Below are positions 1 through 9,605 of a DNA stretch of 64,000 bases, piece after piece (position 1 is the first letter of the stretch; each line of letters begins with the position of its first letter). The DNA lies in contig NZ_VIVL01000002.1 in the NCBI RefSeq assembly GCF_007828835.1, forward strand, positions 310,001 to 374,000. The letters are read 5' to 3'. The stretch is from Variovorax beijingensis (GTDB taxonomy: Bacteria > Pseudomonadota > Gammaproteobacteria > Burkholderiales > Burkholderiaceae_C). Below the pieces are notes generated by a model. The model saw only the letters and a list, made by a program, of their open reading frames with translations. It had not been told where the DNA came from and did no database searches. The translations under genes were made by a program, and so were the position numbers.

Positions 1-2
1 CC

Positions 3-365
3 GAGCAGCAGAAGAAGCTGCAGGAAGAATTCAAGACCCTGCTGGTGCGCACCTATGCCGGCGCGCTCGACCAGGTGAGCGACCAGACGGTCACGGTGCG
101 CCCGTTCCGCGGGTCGCCTGAAGATACCGAGGTGCTGGTTCGCACCGAGGTCAAGGGCCGCGGCGATCCGGTGCAGCTCGACTACCGGCTCGAGAAAACG
201 CCCGGCCAGGGTGGCGGCTGGAAGGTCTACAACCTCAATGTGCTGGGCGTCTGGCTGGTCGACACCTACCGCACCCAGTTCTCGCAGGAAATCAACGCCC
301 GCGGCATCGACGGCCTGATTGCAGCGCTGGCGGCGCGCAACAAGGGCAACAACGGCAAGAGCTGA
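3..365 (+). CDS. mlaC: MlaC, phospholipid-transport periplasmic carrier (C-terminal part)
   Basis: The reading frame is open from the first bases, so this is the 3' end of a gene that begins outside the window; about 120 codons are visible. They match the end of the MlaC/Ttg2D family, with a conserved LLVRTYAGALDQ stretch and a C-terminal block WKVYNLNVLGVWLVDTYR before a basic tail. MlaC carries phospholipid through the periplasm between outer-membrane MlaA and the inner-membrane MlaFEDB ABC complex, helping to keep outer-membrane lipid asymmetry. The mlaB gene follows four bases later, which supports the call. Confidence 0.88.
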   Translation, partial: EQQKKLQEEFKTLLVRTYAGALDQVSDQTVTVRPFRGSPEDTEVLVRTEVKGRGDPVQLDYRLEKTPGQGGGWKVYNLNVLGVWLVDTYRTQFSQEINARGIDGLIAALAARNKGNNGKS

Positions 366-369
366 GGCC

Positions 370-642
370 ATGCTGGTCCTGCCCTCCAAACTCACCCACG
401 ATGAAGCCCCGGCCTGCATGCGCATGCTGCAGCAGGGGCTGACGGGGCAGACCGACACATCCACGGTGGTGGACGCCAGCGCGCTCGCGCAGTTCGATTC
501 CTCGGCCTTGGCGGTGCTGCTGGAGTGCCGCCGCGAGTCGAGCGCGCTCGGCCGGGGCTTCGCGGTCAAGGGGCTTTCGCCGCGGCTGCGCGAACTGGCT
601 GCGCTCTACGGCATCGCGGGGCTTCTACCGGCGGCGCCCTGA
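370..642 (+). CDS. mlaB: MlaB, STAS-domain subunit of the Mla phospholipid transporter
   Basis: A 90-residue cytoplasmic STAS-domain protein. The core reads VVDASALAQFDSSALAVLLE, the usual STAS strand-helix with the Asp-Ser-Ser segment, followed by a second helix (LSPRLRELAALYGIAGLL). In the family MlaB binds and stabilises the MlaF ATPase. The ATG at 370 is preferred to an in-frame upstream ATG at 319 that would lie inside mlaC, because the STAS domain begins just after 370 and the gene then follows the mlaC stop closely. Confidence 0.85.
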   Translation: MLVLPSKLTHDEAPACMRMLQQGLTGQTDTSTVVDASALAQFDSSALAVLLECRRESSALGRGFAVKGLSPRLRELAALYGIAGLLPAAP

Positions 643-712
643 CCGCAGGCGGCCCGGCAGCGGCCGCGTCAGGGCATCCGGCCGCCGCCAAGCGGCCTGC
701 GGGGAGGGCCCG

Positions 713-718
713 TAAAAT
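713..718 (+). promoter_or_regulatory. -10 hexamer TAAAAT close to the ABC ATPase start
   Basis: TAAAAT ends 11 bases before the ATG at 730. A start site about 7 bases downstream of it would leave a leader of only some five bases, so a leaderless or nearly leaderless transcript is predicted. No Shine-Dalgarno sequence precedes this ATG. No convincing -35 box is visible. Confidence 0.4.
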
Positions 719-729
719 CGCCGGCTCCC

Positions 730-1677
730 ATGCCCGCGATCTCATTCCAATCGGTCTCCAAGACCTACCCTCCCTCCAGACAGCAGCGGGCCCAAGGCAA
801 GCAGGGGCTGCGCGCCGTCGACGAGGTCAGCTTCCAGATCGAGCCGGGCGAGTTCTTCGGCCTGCTCGGGCCCAATGGCGCGGGCAAGACCACGCTCATC
901 AGCATGCTGGCCGGCCTGTCCCGTCCCACGGCCGGCGCCATCAGCGTCCATGGCTTCGACGTGCAGCGCGACTATGCCGAGGCCCGGCGCCAGCTCGGCA
1001 TCGTGCCGCAGGAGCTGGTGTTCGACCCCTTCTTCAACGTGCGCGAATCGCTGCGCATCCAGTCGGGCTACTTCGGCATCAAGAACAACGAGCCCTGGAT
1101 CGACGAGCTGCTGCAAAGCCTGGGCCTGGCCGACAAGGCCACGGCCAACATGCGCCAGCTCTCGGGCGGCATGAAGCGCCGGGTGCTGGTGGCGCAGGCG
1201 CTGGTGCACAAGCCGCCCGTGATCGTGCTGGACGAGCCTACCGCCGGGGTCGACGTCGAATTGCGCCAGACGCTCTGGCAGTTCGTCGCCAGGCTCAACA
1301 AAGAGGGCAGCACCGTGCTGCTGACCACCCACTACCTCGAAGAGGCCGAGGCGCTGTGCAGCCGCATCGCGATGCTCAAGCTCGGCAAGGTGATCGCCCT
1401 GGACCGCACCAGCGAGCTCTTGAAGTCGGCCGCCAGCAACGTGCTGCGCTTCAAGACCGACGCCATGCTGCCCTGGGCCATCGCGCAGCACGCGCGCATC
1501 ACCGGGCGCATCGTGCAGCTGCCGGCGCAGAACGCCCATGAAGTCGAACAACTGCTGGCTGCGATCCGCGAAGCCGGCGTCGCAGTGGAAGACGTGGAAA
1601 TGCGCAAGGCCGACCTGGAAGACGTGTTCATCGACCTGATGGCGGGCGAGCAGACGCCGTTGGAGGTTGCAAGATGA
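730..1677 (+). CDS. ABC transporter ATP-binding protein, YadG type
   Basis: A 315-residue ABC ATPase. Walker A is GPNGAGKT at about residues 47-54, the signature LSGGMKRRV and Walker B VIVLDEPTAGVD follow, and a C-terminal extension of about 100 residues after the H-loop is typical of the drug/lipid exporter (YadG/CcmA) subclass. It overlaps the permease gene by an ATGA, so the two form a two-gene exporter of the ABC-2 class. The substrate is unknown. Betaproteobacteria often carry this pair between mlaB and ibaG-murA, which hints at a cell-envelope role (inference). Confidence 0.88.
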   Translation: MPAISFQSVSKTYPPSRQQRAQGKQGLRAVDEVSFQIEPGEFFGLLGPNGAGKTTLISMLAGLSRPTAGAISVHGFDVQRDYAEARRQLGIVPQELVFDPFFNVRESLRIQSGYFGIKNNEPWIDELLQSLGLADKATANMRQLSGGMKRRVLVAQALVHKPPVIVLDEPTAGVDVELRQTLWQFVARLNKEGSTVLLTTHYLEEAEALCSRIAMLKLGKVIALDRTSELLKSAASNVLRFKTDAMLPWAIAQHARITGRIVQLPAQNAHEVEQLLAAIREAGVAVEDVEMRKADLEDVFIDLMAGEQTPLEVAR

Positions 1678-2438
1678 TGGCGGTGACGGGTTGGCGCGCG
1701 CTGCTCTACAAGGAAACGCTGCGCTTCTGGAAGGTCGGCTTCCAGACCGTCGGCGCGCCGGTGCTCACCGCGCTGCTCTACCTGATGGTGTTCGGCCATG
1801 TGCTCGAAGACCATGTGAAGGTCTACGGCTCGGTCGGCTACACCGCCTTCCTGGTGCCGGGCCTCGTGATGATGAGCGTGCTCCAGAACGCCTTCGCCAA
1901 CAGCTCGTCCTCGATCATCCAGAGCAAGATCATGGGCAACCTGGTGTTCGTGCTGCTCACGCCGCTGTCGCACTGGGGCTGGTTCTTTGCCTACGTGGGT
2001 TCGTCGGTAATCCGCGGATTGGCCGTGGGGCTCGGCGTGTTCGTGGTCACGATGTTCTTCGCGATGCCGAGCTTCGTTGCGCCCGTCTGGATTCTCGTTT
2101 TCGCGCTGCTGGGCTCCGCCATGCTCGGTACGCTGGGGCTCATCGCCGGGCTCTGGGCCGAGAAGTTCGACCAGATGGCGGTGTTCCAGAACTTCCTGAT
2201 CATGCCCATGACCTTTCTCTCGGGCGTGTTCTATTCGATCGGCTCGCTGCCGCCGTTCTGGCAGGGCGTGAGCCACCTGAACCCGTTCTTCTACATGATC
2301 GACGGCTTCCGCTACGGCTTCTTCGGCGTGAGCGACGCCTCGCCCTGGCTCAGCCTGGGCATCGTCGGCGCGGCCTGGCTGGTGGTGAGCGCCATTGCCG
2401 TCCACCTGCTGCGCATCGGCTACAAAATCCGCGGTTGA
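1674..2438 (+). CDS. ABC-2 type transporter permease, YadH type
   Basis: A 254-residue integral membrane protein with about six hydrophobic segments, including the ABC-2 signature region around NFLIMPMTFLSGVFYSIGSL and a C-terminal helix before a short basic tail. Its ATG lies inside the end of the ATPase gene (ATGA), indicating translational coupling and one transporter complex. The family (YadH, NodJ-like, ABC-2) exports lipids, polysaccharides or drugs; which one cannot be told from sequence. Confidence 0.87.
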   Translation: MMAVTGWRALLYKETLRFWKVGFQTVGAPVLTALLYLMVFGHVLEDHVKVYGSVGYTAFLVPGLVMMSVLQNAFANSSSSIIQSKIMGNLVFVLLTPLSHWGWFFAYVGSSVIRGLAVGLGVFVVTMFFAMPSFVAPVWILVFALLGSAMLGTLGLIAGLWAEKFDQMAVFQNFLIMPMTFLSGVFYSIGSLPPFWQGVSHLNPFFYMIDGFRYGFFGVSDASPWLSLGIVGAAWLVVSAIAVHLLRIGYKIRG

Positions 2439-2457
2439 CCGCTTTTTCCAGATCCCC

Positions 2458-2700
2458 ATGACCGCCGAACAACTCCAGGCCCTGATCCAGTCCCACCTTC
2501 CCTGCGAGCACATCACGCTCGAAGGCGACGGCCGGCATTGGTACGCCACCATCGTCTCGGCCGAATTCGAGGGCAAGCGCGCGATTCAGCGCCATCAGCG
2601 GGTCTACGCGACCCTGGGTGCGAAAATGCATACCGACGAGGTGCATGCGCTCTCGATGAAGACCTACACGCCGGCCGAATGGGCGGCGTTGGAAAAATAA
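2458..2700 (+). CDS. ibaG: BolA-family protein, IbaG type
   Basis: An 80-residue BolA/IbaG-like protein. The conserved HWYATIVSAEFEGKRAIQRHQRVYATL segment carries the RxxRHRxVY-type helix typical of the fold (shown here only as a landmark at about residues 27-52), followed by LGAKMHTDEVHALSMKTYTPAEW. BolA proteins partner monothiol glutaredoxins in iron-sulfur handling; the ibaG gene commonly sits just before murA in proteobacteria, as here. The ATG at 2458 gives the usual family length; an upstream in-frame ATG at 2395 lies inside the permease gene. Confidence 0.85.
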   Translation: MTAEQLQALIQSHLPCEHITLEGDGRHWYATIVSAEFEGKRAIQRHQRVYATLGAKMHTDEVHALSMKTYTPAEWAALEK

Positions 2701-2737
2701 CTCTCCGGCCCCCGGGCCCTGATTCGCTGGAAATTCG

Positions 2738-4027
2738 ATGGACAAACTTCTGATTCGCGGCGGGCGCCAGCTCCGCGGCGAGGTACTCATTTCCGGCGCC
2801 AAGAACGCAGCCTTGCCGGAACTGTGCGCCGCGCTCCTGACCGACCAGCCCGTGACGCTGCACAACGTGCCGCGCCTGCAGGACGTGTCGACCATGCTCA
2901 AGCTGGTGCGCAACATGGGCGTTTCGGCCGAGCGCGACGACAACGGCACGGTACGGCTCGATGCGGGCGACCTCAGCAACCCCGAGGCGCCCTACGAACT
3001 GGTGAAGACCATGCGCGCCTCCGTGCTGGCGCTGGGTCCGCTGCTCGCGCGCTTCGGCCATGCCAAGGTGTCGCTGCCCGGCGGCTGCGCCATCGGGTCG
3101 CGGCCGGTCGACCAGCACATCAAGGGCCTGCAGGCGATGGGCGCCGAGATCGTGGTTGAGCACGGCTACATGATCGCCAGCCTGCCGGCCGGGCGCACCC
3201 GCCTGAAGGGCGCGCGCATCCTGACCGACATGGTCACCGTCACCGGCACCGAGAACTTCCTCATGGCGGCGGCGCTCGCCGAGGGCGAAACGCTGCTCGA
3301 AAACGCCGCGCAGGAGCCCGAGATCGTCGACCTGGCCGAAATGCTGATCCGCATGGGCGCGAAGATCGAGGGCCACGGCACCAGCCACATCCGCATCCAG
3401 GGCGTGGAGAGGCTGCACGGCTGCGAGCACGCCGTGGTGGCCGACCGCATCGAGGCCGGCACCTTCCTGTGCGCCGTTGCGGCCACGGGCGGCGACGTGT
3501 TCCTGCGCCATGCACGGGCCGACCACATGGACGCGGTGATCGACAAGCTGCGCGACGCCGGCTGCACCGTCGCGGCGCAAGAAGGCGGCGTGCGCATCAG
3601 CTCCAGCGCGCCGGCCTGCGAGCACCTCAAGGCGCAGAGCTTCAGCACCACCGAATACCCGGGCTTCCCGACCGACATGCAGGCCCAGTTCATGGCCCTC
3701 AACGTGATCGCGCGCGGCGCCTCGATGGTGACTGAAACCATCTTCGAGAACCGCTTCATGCATGTGAACGAGATGGTGCGCCTGGGCGCGACGATCCACG
3801 TCGAGGGCAAGGTCGCGATGGTCGAGGGCGTGCAGCAGCTCTCGGGCGCCACCGTGATGGCGACCGACCTGCGCGCCTCGGCCAGCCTGGTGATCGCCGG
3901 CCTCGTGGCCGAGGGCGAGACGCTGGTCGACCGCATCTACCACCTGGACCGCGGCTACGACCGCATGGAAGCCAAGCTGCGCGGCCTGGGCGCCGACATC
4001 GAACGCATTTCGGGAGCCGCCGCATGA
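2738..4027 (+). CDS. murA: UDP-N-acetylglucosamine 1-carboxyvinyltransferase MurA
   Basis: A 429-residue enzyme that transfers enolpyruvate from PEP to UDP-GlcNAc, the first committed step of peptidoglycan synthesis in the cytoplasm. Lys22 and Asn23 (SGAKNA) and the catalytic Cys117 in [14 protein letters not shown] are present, the latter being the fosfomycin target. The EPSP-synthase-type fold repeats are intact and the length is standard. Its stop overlaps the hisG start (ATGA), the usual murA-hisG arrangement in Burkholderiales. Confidence 0.97.
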   Translation: MDKLLIRGGRQLRGEVLISGAKNAALPELCAALLTDQPVTLHNVPRLQDVSTMLKLVRNMGVSAERDDNGTVRLDAGDLSNPEAPYELVKTMRASVLALGPLLARFGHAKVSLPGGCAIGSRPVDQHIKGLQAMGAEIVVEHGYMIASLPAGRTRLKGARILTDMVTVTGTENFLMAAALAEGETLLENAAQEPEIVDLAEMLIRMGAKIEGHGTSHIRIQGVERLHGCEHAVVADRIEAGTFLCAVAATGGDVFLRHARADHMDAVIDKLRDAGCTVAAQEGGVRISSSAPACEHLKAQSFSTTEYPGFPTDMQAQFMALNVIARGASMVTETIFENRFMHVNEMVRLGATIHVEGKVAMVEGVQQLSGATVMATDLRASASLVIAGLVAEGETLVDRIYHLDRGYDRMEAKLRGLGADIERISGAAA

Positions 4028-4665
4028 TCACCCTGGCGCTCTCGAAAGGCCGCATCTTCGAAGAGACGATGCCGCTGCTGGCCGCGGCCGGCATCGAGGT
4101 CACCGAAGACCCCGAAAAATCGCGCAAGCTGATCCTGGCCACCACCCGGCCCGACGTGCGCGTGGTGCTGGTGCGCGCCTCCGACGTGCCCACCTACGTG
4201 CAGTACGGCGGCGCCGACCTCGGCGTGACCGGTCTGGACGTGCTGCTCGAAAACGGCAACCAGGGCATGTACCAGCCGCTGGACCTGCGCATCGCGGCCT
4301 GCCGCCTCAGCGTGGCAGTGCGGGCCGACTACGACTACGCCTCGGCCGTGAAGCAGGGCTCGCGCCTTCGGGTCGCCACCAAGTACGTGGGCCTGGCGCG
4401 CGACTTCTTCGCCACCAAGGGCGTGCACGTCGACCTGATCAAGCTCTACGGCAGCATGGAGCTCGCACCGCTCACCGGCCTGGCCGACGCCATCGTCGAC
4501 CTGGTCTCGACCGGCAGCACGCTCAAGGCCAACCACCTGGTCGAGGTCGAGCGCATCATGGATATCAGCGCGCGCCTCGTGGTCAACCAGGCCGCGCTCA
4601 AGCTCAAGCGCGAGCCGATCCGCCGCATCATCGACGCCTTCGCGTCGGCCATTCCTTCCGCCTGA
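4024..4665 (+). CDS. hisG: ATP phosphoribosyltransferase catalytic subunit, short form
   Basis: A 213-residue HisG of the short class, which catalyses ATP plus PRPP to phosphoribosyl-ATP, the first step of histidine synthesis. Conserved blocks are [11 protein letters not shown] at the N terminus, the [14 protein letters not shown] segment and the PRPP loop [11 protein letters not shown]. It lacks the C-terminal regulatory domain of long HisG, so it should need HisZ, which is not in this window. Translationally coupled to murA; hisD follows 14 bases downstream. Confidence 0.96.
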   Translation: MITLALSKGRIFEETMPLLAAAGIEVTEDPEKSRKLILATTRPDVRVVLVRASDVPTYVQYGGADLGVTGLDVLLENGNQGMYQPLDLRIAACRLSVAVRADYDYASAVKQGSRLRVATKYVGLARDFFATKGVHVDLIKLYGSMELAPLTGLADAIVDLVSTGSTLKANHLVEVERIMDISARLVVNQAALKLKREPIRRIIDAFASAIPSA

Positions 4666-4679
4666 ACCCTTCCGTCCCC

Positions 4680-6002
4680 ATGACCTCGAAAGCAGCCCCC
4701 CTTCGCCTGTCCACGGCTTCAGCCAGCTTCGACGCTGAATTCAAGGCGCGGCTGCATTGGTCCGCGGATGCCGACGCGGCCATCGAGAAGGTGGTGGCCG
4801 ACATCCTGGCCGACGTGCAGAAGCGCGGCGATGAGGCGGTGCTCGCATACACGAACCGTTTCGACAAGCTGGACGCGAAGACGCTGCCCGAACTGGAACT
4901 GACGCAAGCCGAATTGAAGGCCGCATTCGAGGCACTGCCCGCGGCGCAGCGCGATGCGCTCGAAGCCGCCGCGCGCCGGGTGCGCAGCTATCACGAGGCC
5001 CAGAAGAAGGCCGGCGGTGAGAGCTGGAGCTACCGCGACGCCGACGGCACGCTGCTGGGCCAGAAAGTCACGCCGCTCGACCGGGTGGGCATCTACGTGC
5101 CGGGCGGCAAGGCCGCCTATCCGTCGAGCGTGCTGATGAACGCCATTCCGGCGCACGTGGCGGGCGTGGGCGAGATCATCATGGTCGTGCCGACTCCTAA
5201 AGGGGAGAAGAACCAGCTCGTGCTCGCTGCCGCCTACGTGGCCGGCGTGACGCGCGGCTTCACCATCGGCGGCGCGCAGGCCGTGGCCGCCTTGGCCTAC
5301 GGCACCGCCACCATTCCCGCGGTCGACAAGATCACCGGCCCCGGCAACGCCTACGTGGCCGCCGCCAAGCGCCGCGTGTTCGGCACCGTGGGCATCGACA
5401 TGATCGCGGGCCCGAGTGAAATCCTCGTGCTGGCCGACGGCAGCACGCCGCCCGACTGGGTGGCGATGGACCTGTTCAGCCAGGCCGAGCACGACGAGCT
5501 CGCGCAGAGCATCCTGCTGTGCCCCGATGCCGCGTACATCGACCGCGTGCAGGCCGAAATCGACCGCCTGCTGCCCGGCATGCCGCGCGCCGAGATCATC
5601 GCCGCTTCGCTCAACGGCCGCGGCGCGCTCATCCACACCAGGAGCATGGAAGAGGCCTGCGAGATCAGCAACCGCATCGCCCCGGAGCACCTGGAGGTGA
5701 GCAGCCGCGAGCCGCAGCGCTGGGAGCCGCTGCTGCGCCACGCCGGCGCGATCTTCCTCGGCGCCTTCACCAGCGAGAGCCTGGGCGACTACTGCGCGGG
5801 CCCCAACCACGTGCTGCCCACGAGCGGCACGGCGCGCTTCTCGAGCCCGCTGGGCGTGTACGACTTCCAGAAGCGCTCGAGCCTCATCGAAGTGAGCGAA
5901 GCCGGCGCGCAGGTGCTCGGCCCTATCGCCGTCACGCTGGCCGAAGGCGAAGGCCTGCAGGCGCACGCCGAGGCGGCGCGCATGCGGCTGCGCAGGATCT
6001 GA
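4680..6002 (+). CDS. hisD: Histidinol dehydrogenase
   Basis: A 440-residue zinc- and NAD-dependent HisD, which oxidises L-histidinol to L-histidine in the last two steps of the pathway. The family motifs are intact: [30 protein letters not shown], the [15 protein letters not shown] segment, [10 protein letters not shown] with a metal-binding Gln-His pair, and [19 protein letters not shown] near the C terminus. Standard length. The small secreted-protein gene begins 32 bases later, on the same strand and apparently in the same transcript. Confidence 0.97.
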   Translation: MTSKAAPLRLSTASASFDAEFKARLHWSADADAAIEKVVADILADVQKRGDEAVLAYTNRFDKLDAKTLPELELTQAELKAAFEALPAAQRDALEAAARRVRSYHEAQKKAGGESWSYRDADGTLLGQKVTPLDRVGIYVPGGKAAYPSSVLMNAIPAHVAGVGEIIMVVPTPKGEKNQLVLAAAYVAGVTRGFTIGGAQAVAALAYGTATIPAVDKITGPGNAYVAAAKRRVFGTVGIDMIAGPSEILVLADGSTPPDWVAMDLFSQAEHDELAQSILLCPDAAYIDRVQAEIDRLLPGMPRAEIIAASLNGRGALIHTRSMEEACEISNRIAPEHLEVSSREPQRWEPLLRHAGAIFLGAFTSESLGDYCAGPNHVLPTSGTARFSSPLGVYDFQKRSSLIEVSEAGAQVLGPIAVTLAEGEGLQAHAEAARMRLRRI

Positions 6003-6034
6003 AGCCCGCCCGCCGCCGGCTGGAGCAAAGCAAG

Positions 6035-6406
6035 ATGGCGCGACGCCGTTCCTTTCATCGTTCGCGCGCGGCGGCATGGCTGCTGGCGCTCGCGGCGGCG
6101 GGCTCGGCGCACGCCATGAGCATCCGCGAACTGCGCACGCTCGAAGCGAGCGAGAAGGACGGCAAGGCCTACGCGAGCTACTACCTCGTCGGCGTGCTCG
6201 AAGGCCTGCGCGAAGGGGTGGAAGCCTCGCAGCGCAACGGCCAGAAGCCGATCTTCTGCATCGAGGGCCGGCGCCTGGAGCCTTCGATGGCACGCTCCCT
6301 CTATCAAACCGAGCTGACCCGCAACGCCGACAGCTACGAAGCCGACATGCCGGTCCAACTGGTCATGGCCGGCGCCCTCCGAAACAGCTACCGCTGCACC
6401 CGATGA
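6035..6406 (+). CDS. Small secreted protein, Rap1a/Tai-like
   Basis: A 123-residue protein with a signal peptide (AWLLALAAAGSAHA, cleavage near residue 27). The mature part has the pattern of Rap1a/Tai immunity proteins: YYLVGVLEGLREGV, a central FC, LVMAGALRNSYRC at the end with two cysteines positioned to form a disulfide. That family includes periplasmic inhibitors of type VI amidase effectors and many uncharacterised homologues; no effector gene is nearby, so an immunity role is only a guess. It sits between hisD and hisC and its stop overlaps the hisC start (ATGA), so it is co-translated with histidine enzymes. Confidence 0.7.
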   Translation: MARRRSFHRSRAAAWLLALAAAGSAHAMSIRELRTLEASEKDGKAYASYYLVGVLEGLREGVEASQRNGQKPIFCIEGRRLEPSMARSLYQTELTRNADSYEADMPVQLVMAGALRNSYRCTR

Positions 6407-7494
6407 CATCTTCTTCCCCCGCCGCCCGCCCGATCGACCGCATCCGCTCCGACGTGCAGTCCATGCACGCCTATGCAGTGCAGGACGCACGTGGCTTCGT
6501 CAAGCTCGACGCCATGGAAAACCCGTTCGGCCTGCCGTCCGCGCTGCAGGCCGAGCTTGGCGCGCGGCTCGGCGCGCTGGCGCTCAACCGCTATCCGGGC
6601 GAGCGCGGGACCGACCTGCAGCGCGCACTGGCCGCGCACGCACAGATGCCCGAGGGCTTTTCGCTGATGCTGGGCAACGGCTCCGACGAACTGATCTCGC
6701 TGCTCGCCATCGCCTGCGACGTGCCTGGCGCCGCGGTGCTCGCGCCCGTTCCGGGCTTCGTGATGTACGCCATGAGCGCGAAGCTGCAGGGCCTGCGCTT
6801 CGTCGGCGTGCCGCTCACGGCCGATTTCGAGCTCGACGAGGCGGCCATGCTGTCGGCCATTGCGCGCGAGAAGCCGGCCCTCGTGTACCTGGCGTATCCG
6901 AACAATCCCACCGCCAACCTCTGGGACGATGCTGCCATCGAGAAGATCGTGCAGGCCCAGGGCGAGCAGGGCGGCCTGGTGGTGATCGACGAGGCCTACC
7001 AGCCCTTTGCGGCCCGGAGCTACATCGACCGCCTCGCGCGGCATGGCCACGTGCTGCTGATGCGCACGCTCAGCAAGTTCGGCCTGGCCGGCATCCGCCT
7101 CGGCTACCTCATGGGCCCGGCCGCGCTGGTCGCCCAGATCGACAAGGTGCGCCCGCCCTACAACATCAGCGTGCTCAATTGCGAATGCGCACTGTTCGCG
7201 CTCGAGCACGCCGAGGTGTTCGAGGCCCAGGCGCGGCAGATCCGCGACGAGCGCCACCGCCTCATGATGGGGCTGGGCCGGCTTGCGGGCGTGAAGGCCT
7301 GGCCGAGCGACGCCAACATGATCCTCGTGCGCGTGCCCGATGCCGCCAAGGCCTTCGAGGGCATGAAGGCGCGCGGGATTCTTGTGAAGAACGTTTCTAA
7401 AATGCACGAACTGCTCGCAAACTGCCTGCGCCTCACCGTCGGAACGGCCGACGAGAATGCGCGGATGCTCGCGGCACTCGAAGCCTCACTATGA
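6403..7494 (+). CDS. hisC: Histidinol-phosphate aminotransferase
   Basis: A 363-residue PLP-dependent class I/II aminotransferase converting imidazole-acetol phosphate to histidinol phosphate. Substrate and PLP motifs are clear: [45 protein letters not shown], and the PLP Lys225 in [13 protein letters not shown]. The start is the ATG at 6403 overlapping the previous stop; an upstream frame extension to 6076 would lie within the secreted-protein gene. Overlaps hisB by ATGA. Confidence 0.95.
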   Translation: MTSSSPAARPIDRIRSDVQSMHAYAVQDARGFVKLDAMENPFGLPSALQAELGARLGALALNRYPGERGTDLQRALAAHAQMPEGFSLMLGNGSDELISLLAIACDVPGAAVLAPVPGFVMYAMSAKLQGLRFVGVPLTADFELDEAAMLSAIAREKPALVYLAYPNNPTANLWDDAAIEKIVQAQGEQGGLVVIDEAYQPFAARSYIDRLARHGHVLLMRTLSKFGLAGIRLGYLMGPAALVAQIDKVRPPYNISVLNCECALFALEHAEVFEAQARQIRDERHRLMMGLGRLAGVKAWPSDANMILVRVPDAAKAFEGMKARGILVKNVSKMHELLANCLRLTVGTADENARMLAALEASL

Positions 7495-8099
7495 CCACCC
7501 CCCAGACCGCCGATCGCACCGCATCGGTCACCCGCAACACCGCCGAGACGAAGATCACCGTCAGCGTCAACCTGGACGGCACCGGCAAGGCCAGGCTCTC
7601 CACGGGCATCGGCTTCTTCGACCACATGCTCGACCAGATCGCCCGCCATGGCCTGATCGACCTCGAGATCGACTGCCAGGGCGACCTGCACATCGACGGC
7701 CATCACACGGTGGAAGACGTGGGCATCACGCTGGGCCAGGCGGTGGCCAAGGCCGTGGGCGACAAGAAGGGCATCCGCCGCTACGGCCACGCCTATGTGC
7801 CGCTCGACGAGGCGCTGAGCCGCGTGGTCATCGACTTCTCGGGCCGCCCCGGCCTGGCGATGCACGTGCCGTTCACGAGCGGCATGATCGGCACCTTCGA
7901 CAGCCAGCTCACCTACGAGTTCTTCCAGGGCTTCGTCAACCACGCCTTCGTCACGCTGCACATCGACAACCTCAAGGGCGTCAATGCGCACCACCAGTGC
8001 GAGACCGTGTTCAAGGCCTTTGCGCGCGCGATGCGCGGCGCGCTCGAACTCGATCCACGCTCCGTCGGCGTCATTCCATCGACCAAGGGTTCGCTCTGA
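7491..8099 (+). CDS. hisB: Imidazoleglycerol-phosphate dehydratase
   Basis: A 202-residue monofunctional HisB (dehydratase only, without the histidinol-phosphatase domain of the enterobacterial fusion). The manganese-binding repeats are present: [27 protein letters not shown] and the second-half [20 protein letters not shown]. It makes imidazole-acetol phosphate, the HisC substrate. Histidinol phosphatase must come from another gene. hisH begins 19 bases downstream. Confidence 0.97.
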   Translation: MTTPQTADRTASVTRNTAETKITVSVNLDGTGKARLSTGIGFFDHMLDQIARHGLIDLEIDCQGDLHIDGHHTVEDVGITLGQAVAKAVGDKKGIRRYGHAYVPLDEALSRVVIDFSGRPGLAMHVPFTSGMIGTFDSQLTYEFFQGFVNHAFVTLHIDNLKGVNAHHQCETVFKAFARAMRGALELDPRSVGVIPSTKGSL

Positions 8100-8118
8100 A
8101 CATCCCCGTCGCCAAGCT

Positions 8119-8775
8119 ATGAAATCTGTAGCAAATACCGTCGCCGTGGTCGACTACGGCATGGGCAACCTGCGCTCCGTCTCGCAGGCCGTGCAGCATG
8201 CGGCCGACCAGGTGGGCGTGCAGGTCTTCGTCACCTCCGACCCCGAGGTGGTGCGCAAGGCCACGCGCGTGGTGCTGCCGGGGCAGGGCGCGATGCCCGA
8301 CTGCATGCGCGAACTGCACGACTCCGGCCTGCAGGAGTCGGTGCTCGAGGCGGCCGCGAGCAAGCCGCTCTTCGGCGTGTGCGTGGGCATGCAGATGCTG
8401 CTGTCGCGCAGCGACGAGGGCCCGACCGACGGGCTTGGCCTGATTCCGGGCGAGGTCGTCAAGTTCGACCTGGCCGGCCGGCTGCAGCCCGACGGCAGCC
8501 GCTTCAAGGTGCCGCAGATGGGCTGGAACCAGGTGCGCCAGGCCCGGCCGCACCCCGTGTGGGCGGGCGTTCCGGACATGAGCTACTTCTATTTCGTGCA
8601 CAGCTTCTATGCCCGGCCGGCCGACACCCGGCACAGCGTGGGCGAGGCCGATTACGGCGCATGCTTTACCGCCGCCGTCGCACGCGATAACATTTTTGCC
8701 ACCCAGTTCCACCCGGAGAAGAGTGCGGACCACGGGTTGCAGCTCTACCGAAATTTCCTCCACTGGAATCCCTGA
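8119..8775 (+). CDS. hisH: Imidazole glycerol phosphate synthase glutaminase subunit
   Basis: A 218-residue class I glutamine amidotransferase that supplies ammonia to HisF. The nucleophile Cys lies in [11 protein letters not shown] and the His-Glu pair in TQFHPEKS near the C terminus; YGMGNLRS is the standard N-terminal block. The ATG at 8119 is selected because it gives the family length. Its partner HisF is encoded about 5.3 kb downstream rather than in the adjacent hisA-hisF arrangement seen in most relatives. Confidence 0.95.
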   Translation: MKSVANTVAVVDYGMGNLRSVSQAVQHAADQVGVQVFVTSDPEVVRKATRVVLPGQGAMPDCMRELHDSGLQESVLEAAASKPLFGVCVGMQMLLSRSDEGPTDGLGLIPGEVVKFDLAGRLQPDGSRFKVPQMGWNQVRQARPHPVWAGVPDMSYFYFVHSFYARPADTRHSVGEADYGACFTAAVARDNIFATQFHPEKSADHGLQLYRNFLHWNP

Positions 8776-8838
8776 CCTTATATTCCCGCCCGGGCCGAAC
8801 CTTCCTCAGCCCGGATTCCGCACACTCGCGTCACTTCC

Positions 8839-9582
8839 ATGCTCCTCATTCCCGCCATTGATCTCAAAGACGGCCACTGCGTTCGCCTCAAGCAGGGCGA
8901 CATGGACCAGTCCACCATCTTCAGCGAAGACCCCGCCGCCATGGCCCGCAAGTGGGTCGAAGCCGGCGCGCGGCGGCTGCACCTGGTCGACCTGAATGGC
9001 GCCTTTGCCGGCAAGCCGCAGAACCACGCGGCCATCAAGGCGATCCTGCGCGAGGTGGGCGACGACATTCCGGTGCAGCTGGGCGGCGGCATCCGCGACC
9101 TGGACACCATCGAGCGCTACATCGACGACGGCCTGCGCTACGTGATCATCGGCACCGCCGCGGTCAAGAACCCCGGCTTCCTGAAGGACGCCTGCGTGGC
9201 CTTCGGCGGCCACATCATCGTGGGGCTCGACGCCAAGGACGGCAAGGTGGCCACCGACGGCTGGAGCAAGCTCACGGGCCACGAGGTGGCCGACCTGGGC
9301 AAGAAGTTCGAGGACTACGGCGTCGAATCGATCATCTATACCGACATCGGCCGCGACGGCATGCTCTCGGGCATCAACATCGATGCCACCGTGAAGCTCG
9401 CGCAGGCCTTGACCATCCCGGTGATCGCCTCGGGCGGCCTGTCGAACATGGCCGACATCGACCAGCTCTGCGCGGTCGAGTCCGAAGGCGTCGAAGGCGT
9501 GATCTGCGGCCGGGCCATCTATTCGGGCGACCTCGATTTCGCCGCCGCGCAAGCCCGCGCGGACGAACTCGCCGGCGCCTGA
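8839..9582 (+). CDS. hisA: ProFAR isomerase HisA
   Basis: A 247-residue (beta-alpha)8 barrel isomerase converting ProFAR to PRFAR. The N-terminal catalytic Asp is in [13 protein letters not shown] and the second catalytic Asp in [10 protein letters not shown]; the phosphate-binding loops QLGGGIRD and IASGGLSNM are intact. There is a 63-base gap after hisH. The next histidine gene, hisF, is separated by four unrelated genes. Confidence 0.96.
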
Positions 9583-9605
9583 GGCACTTCCTTCCGTAGC
9601 GCGGC

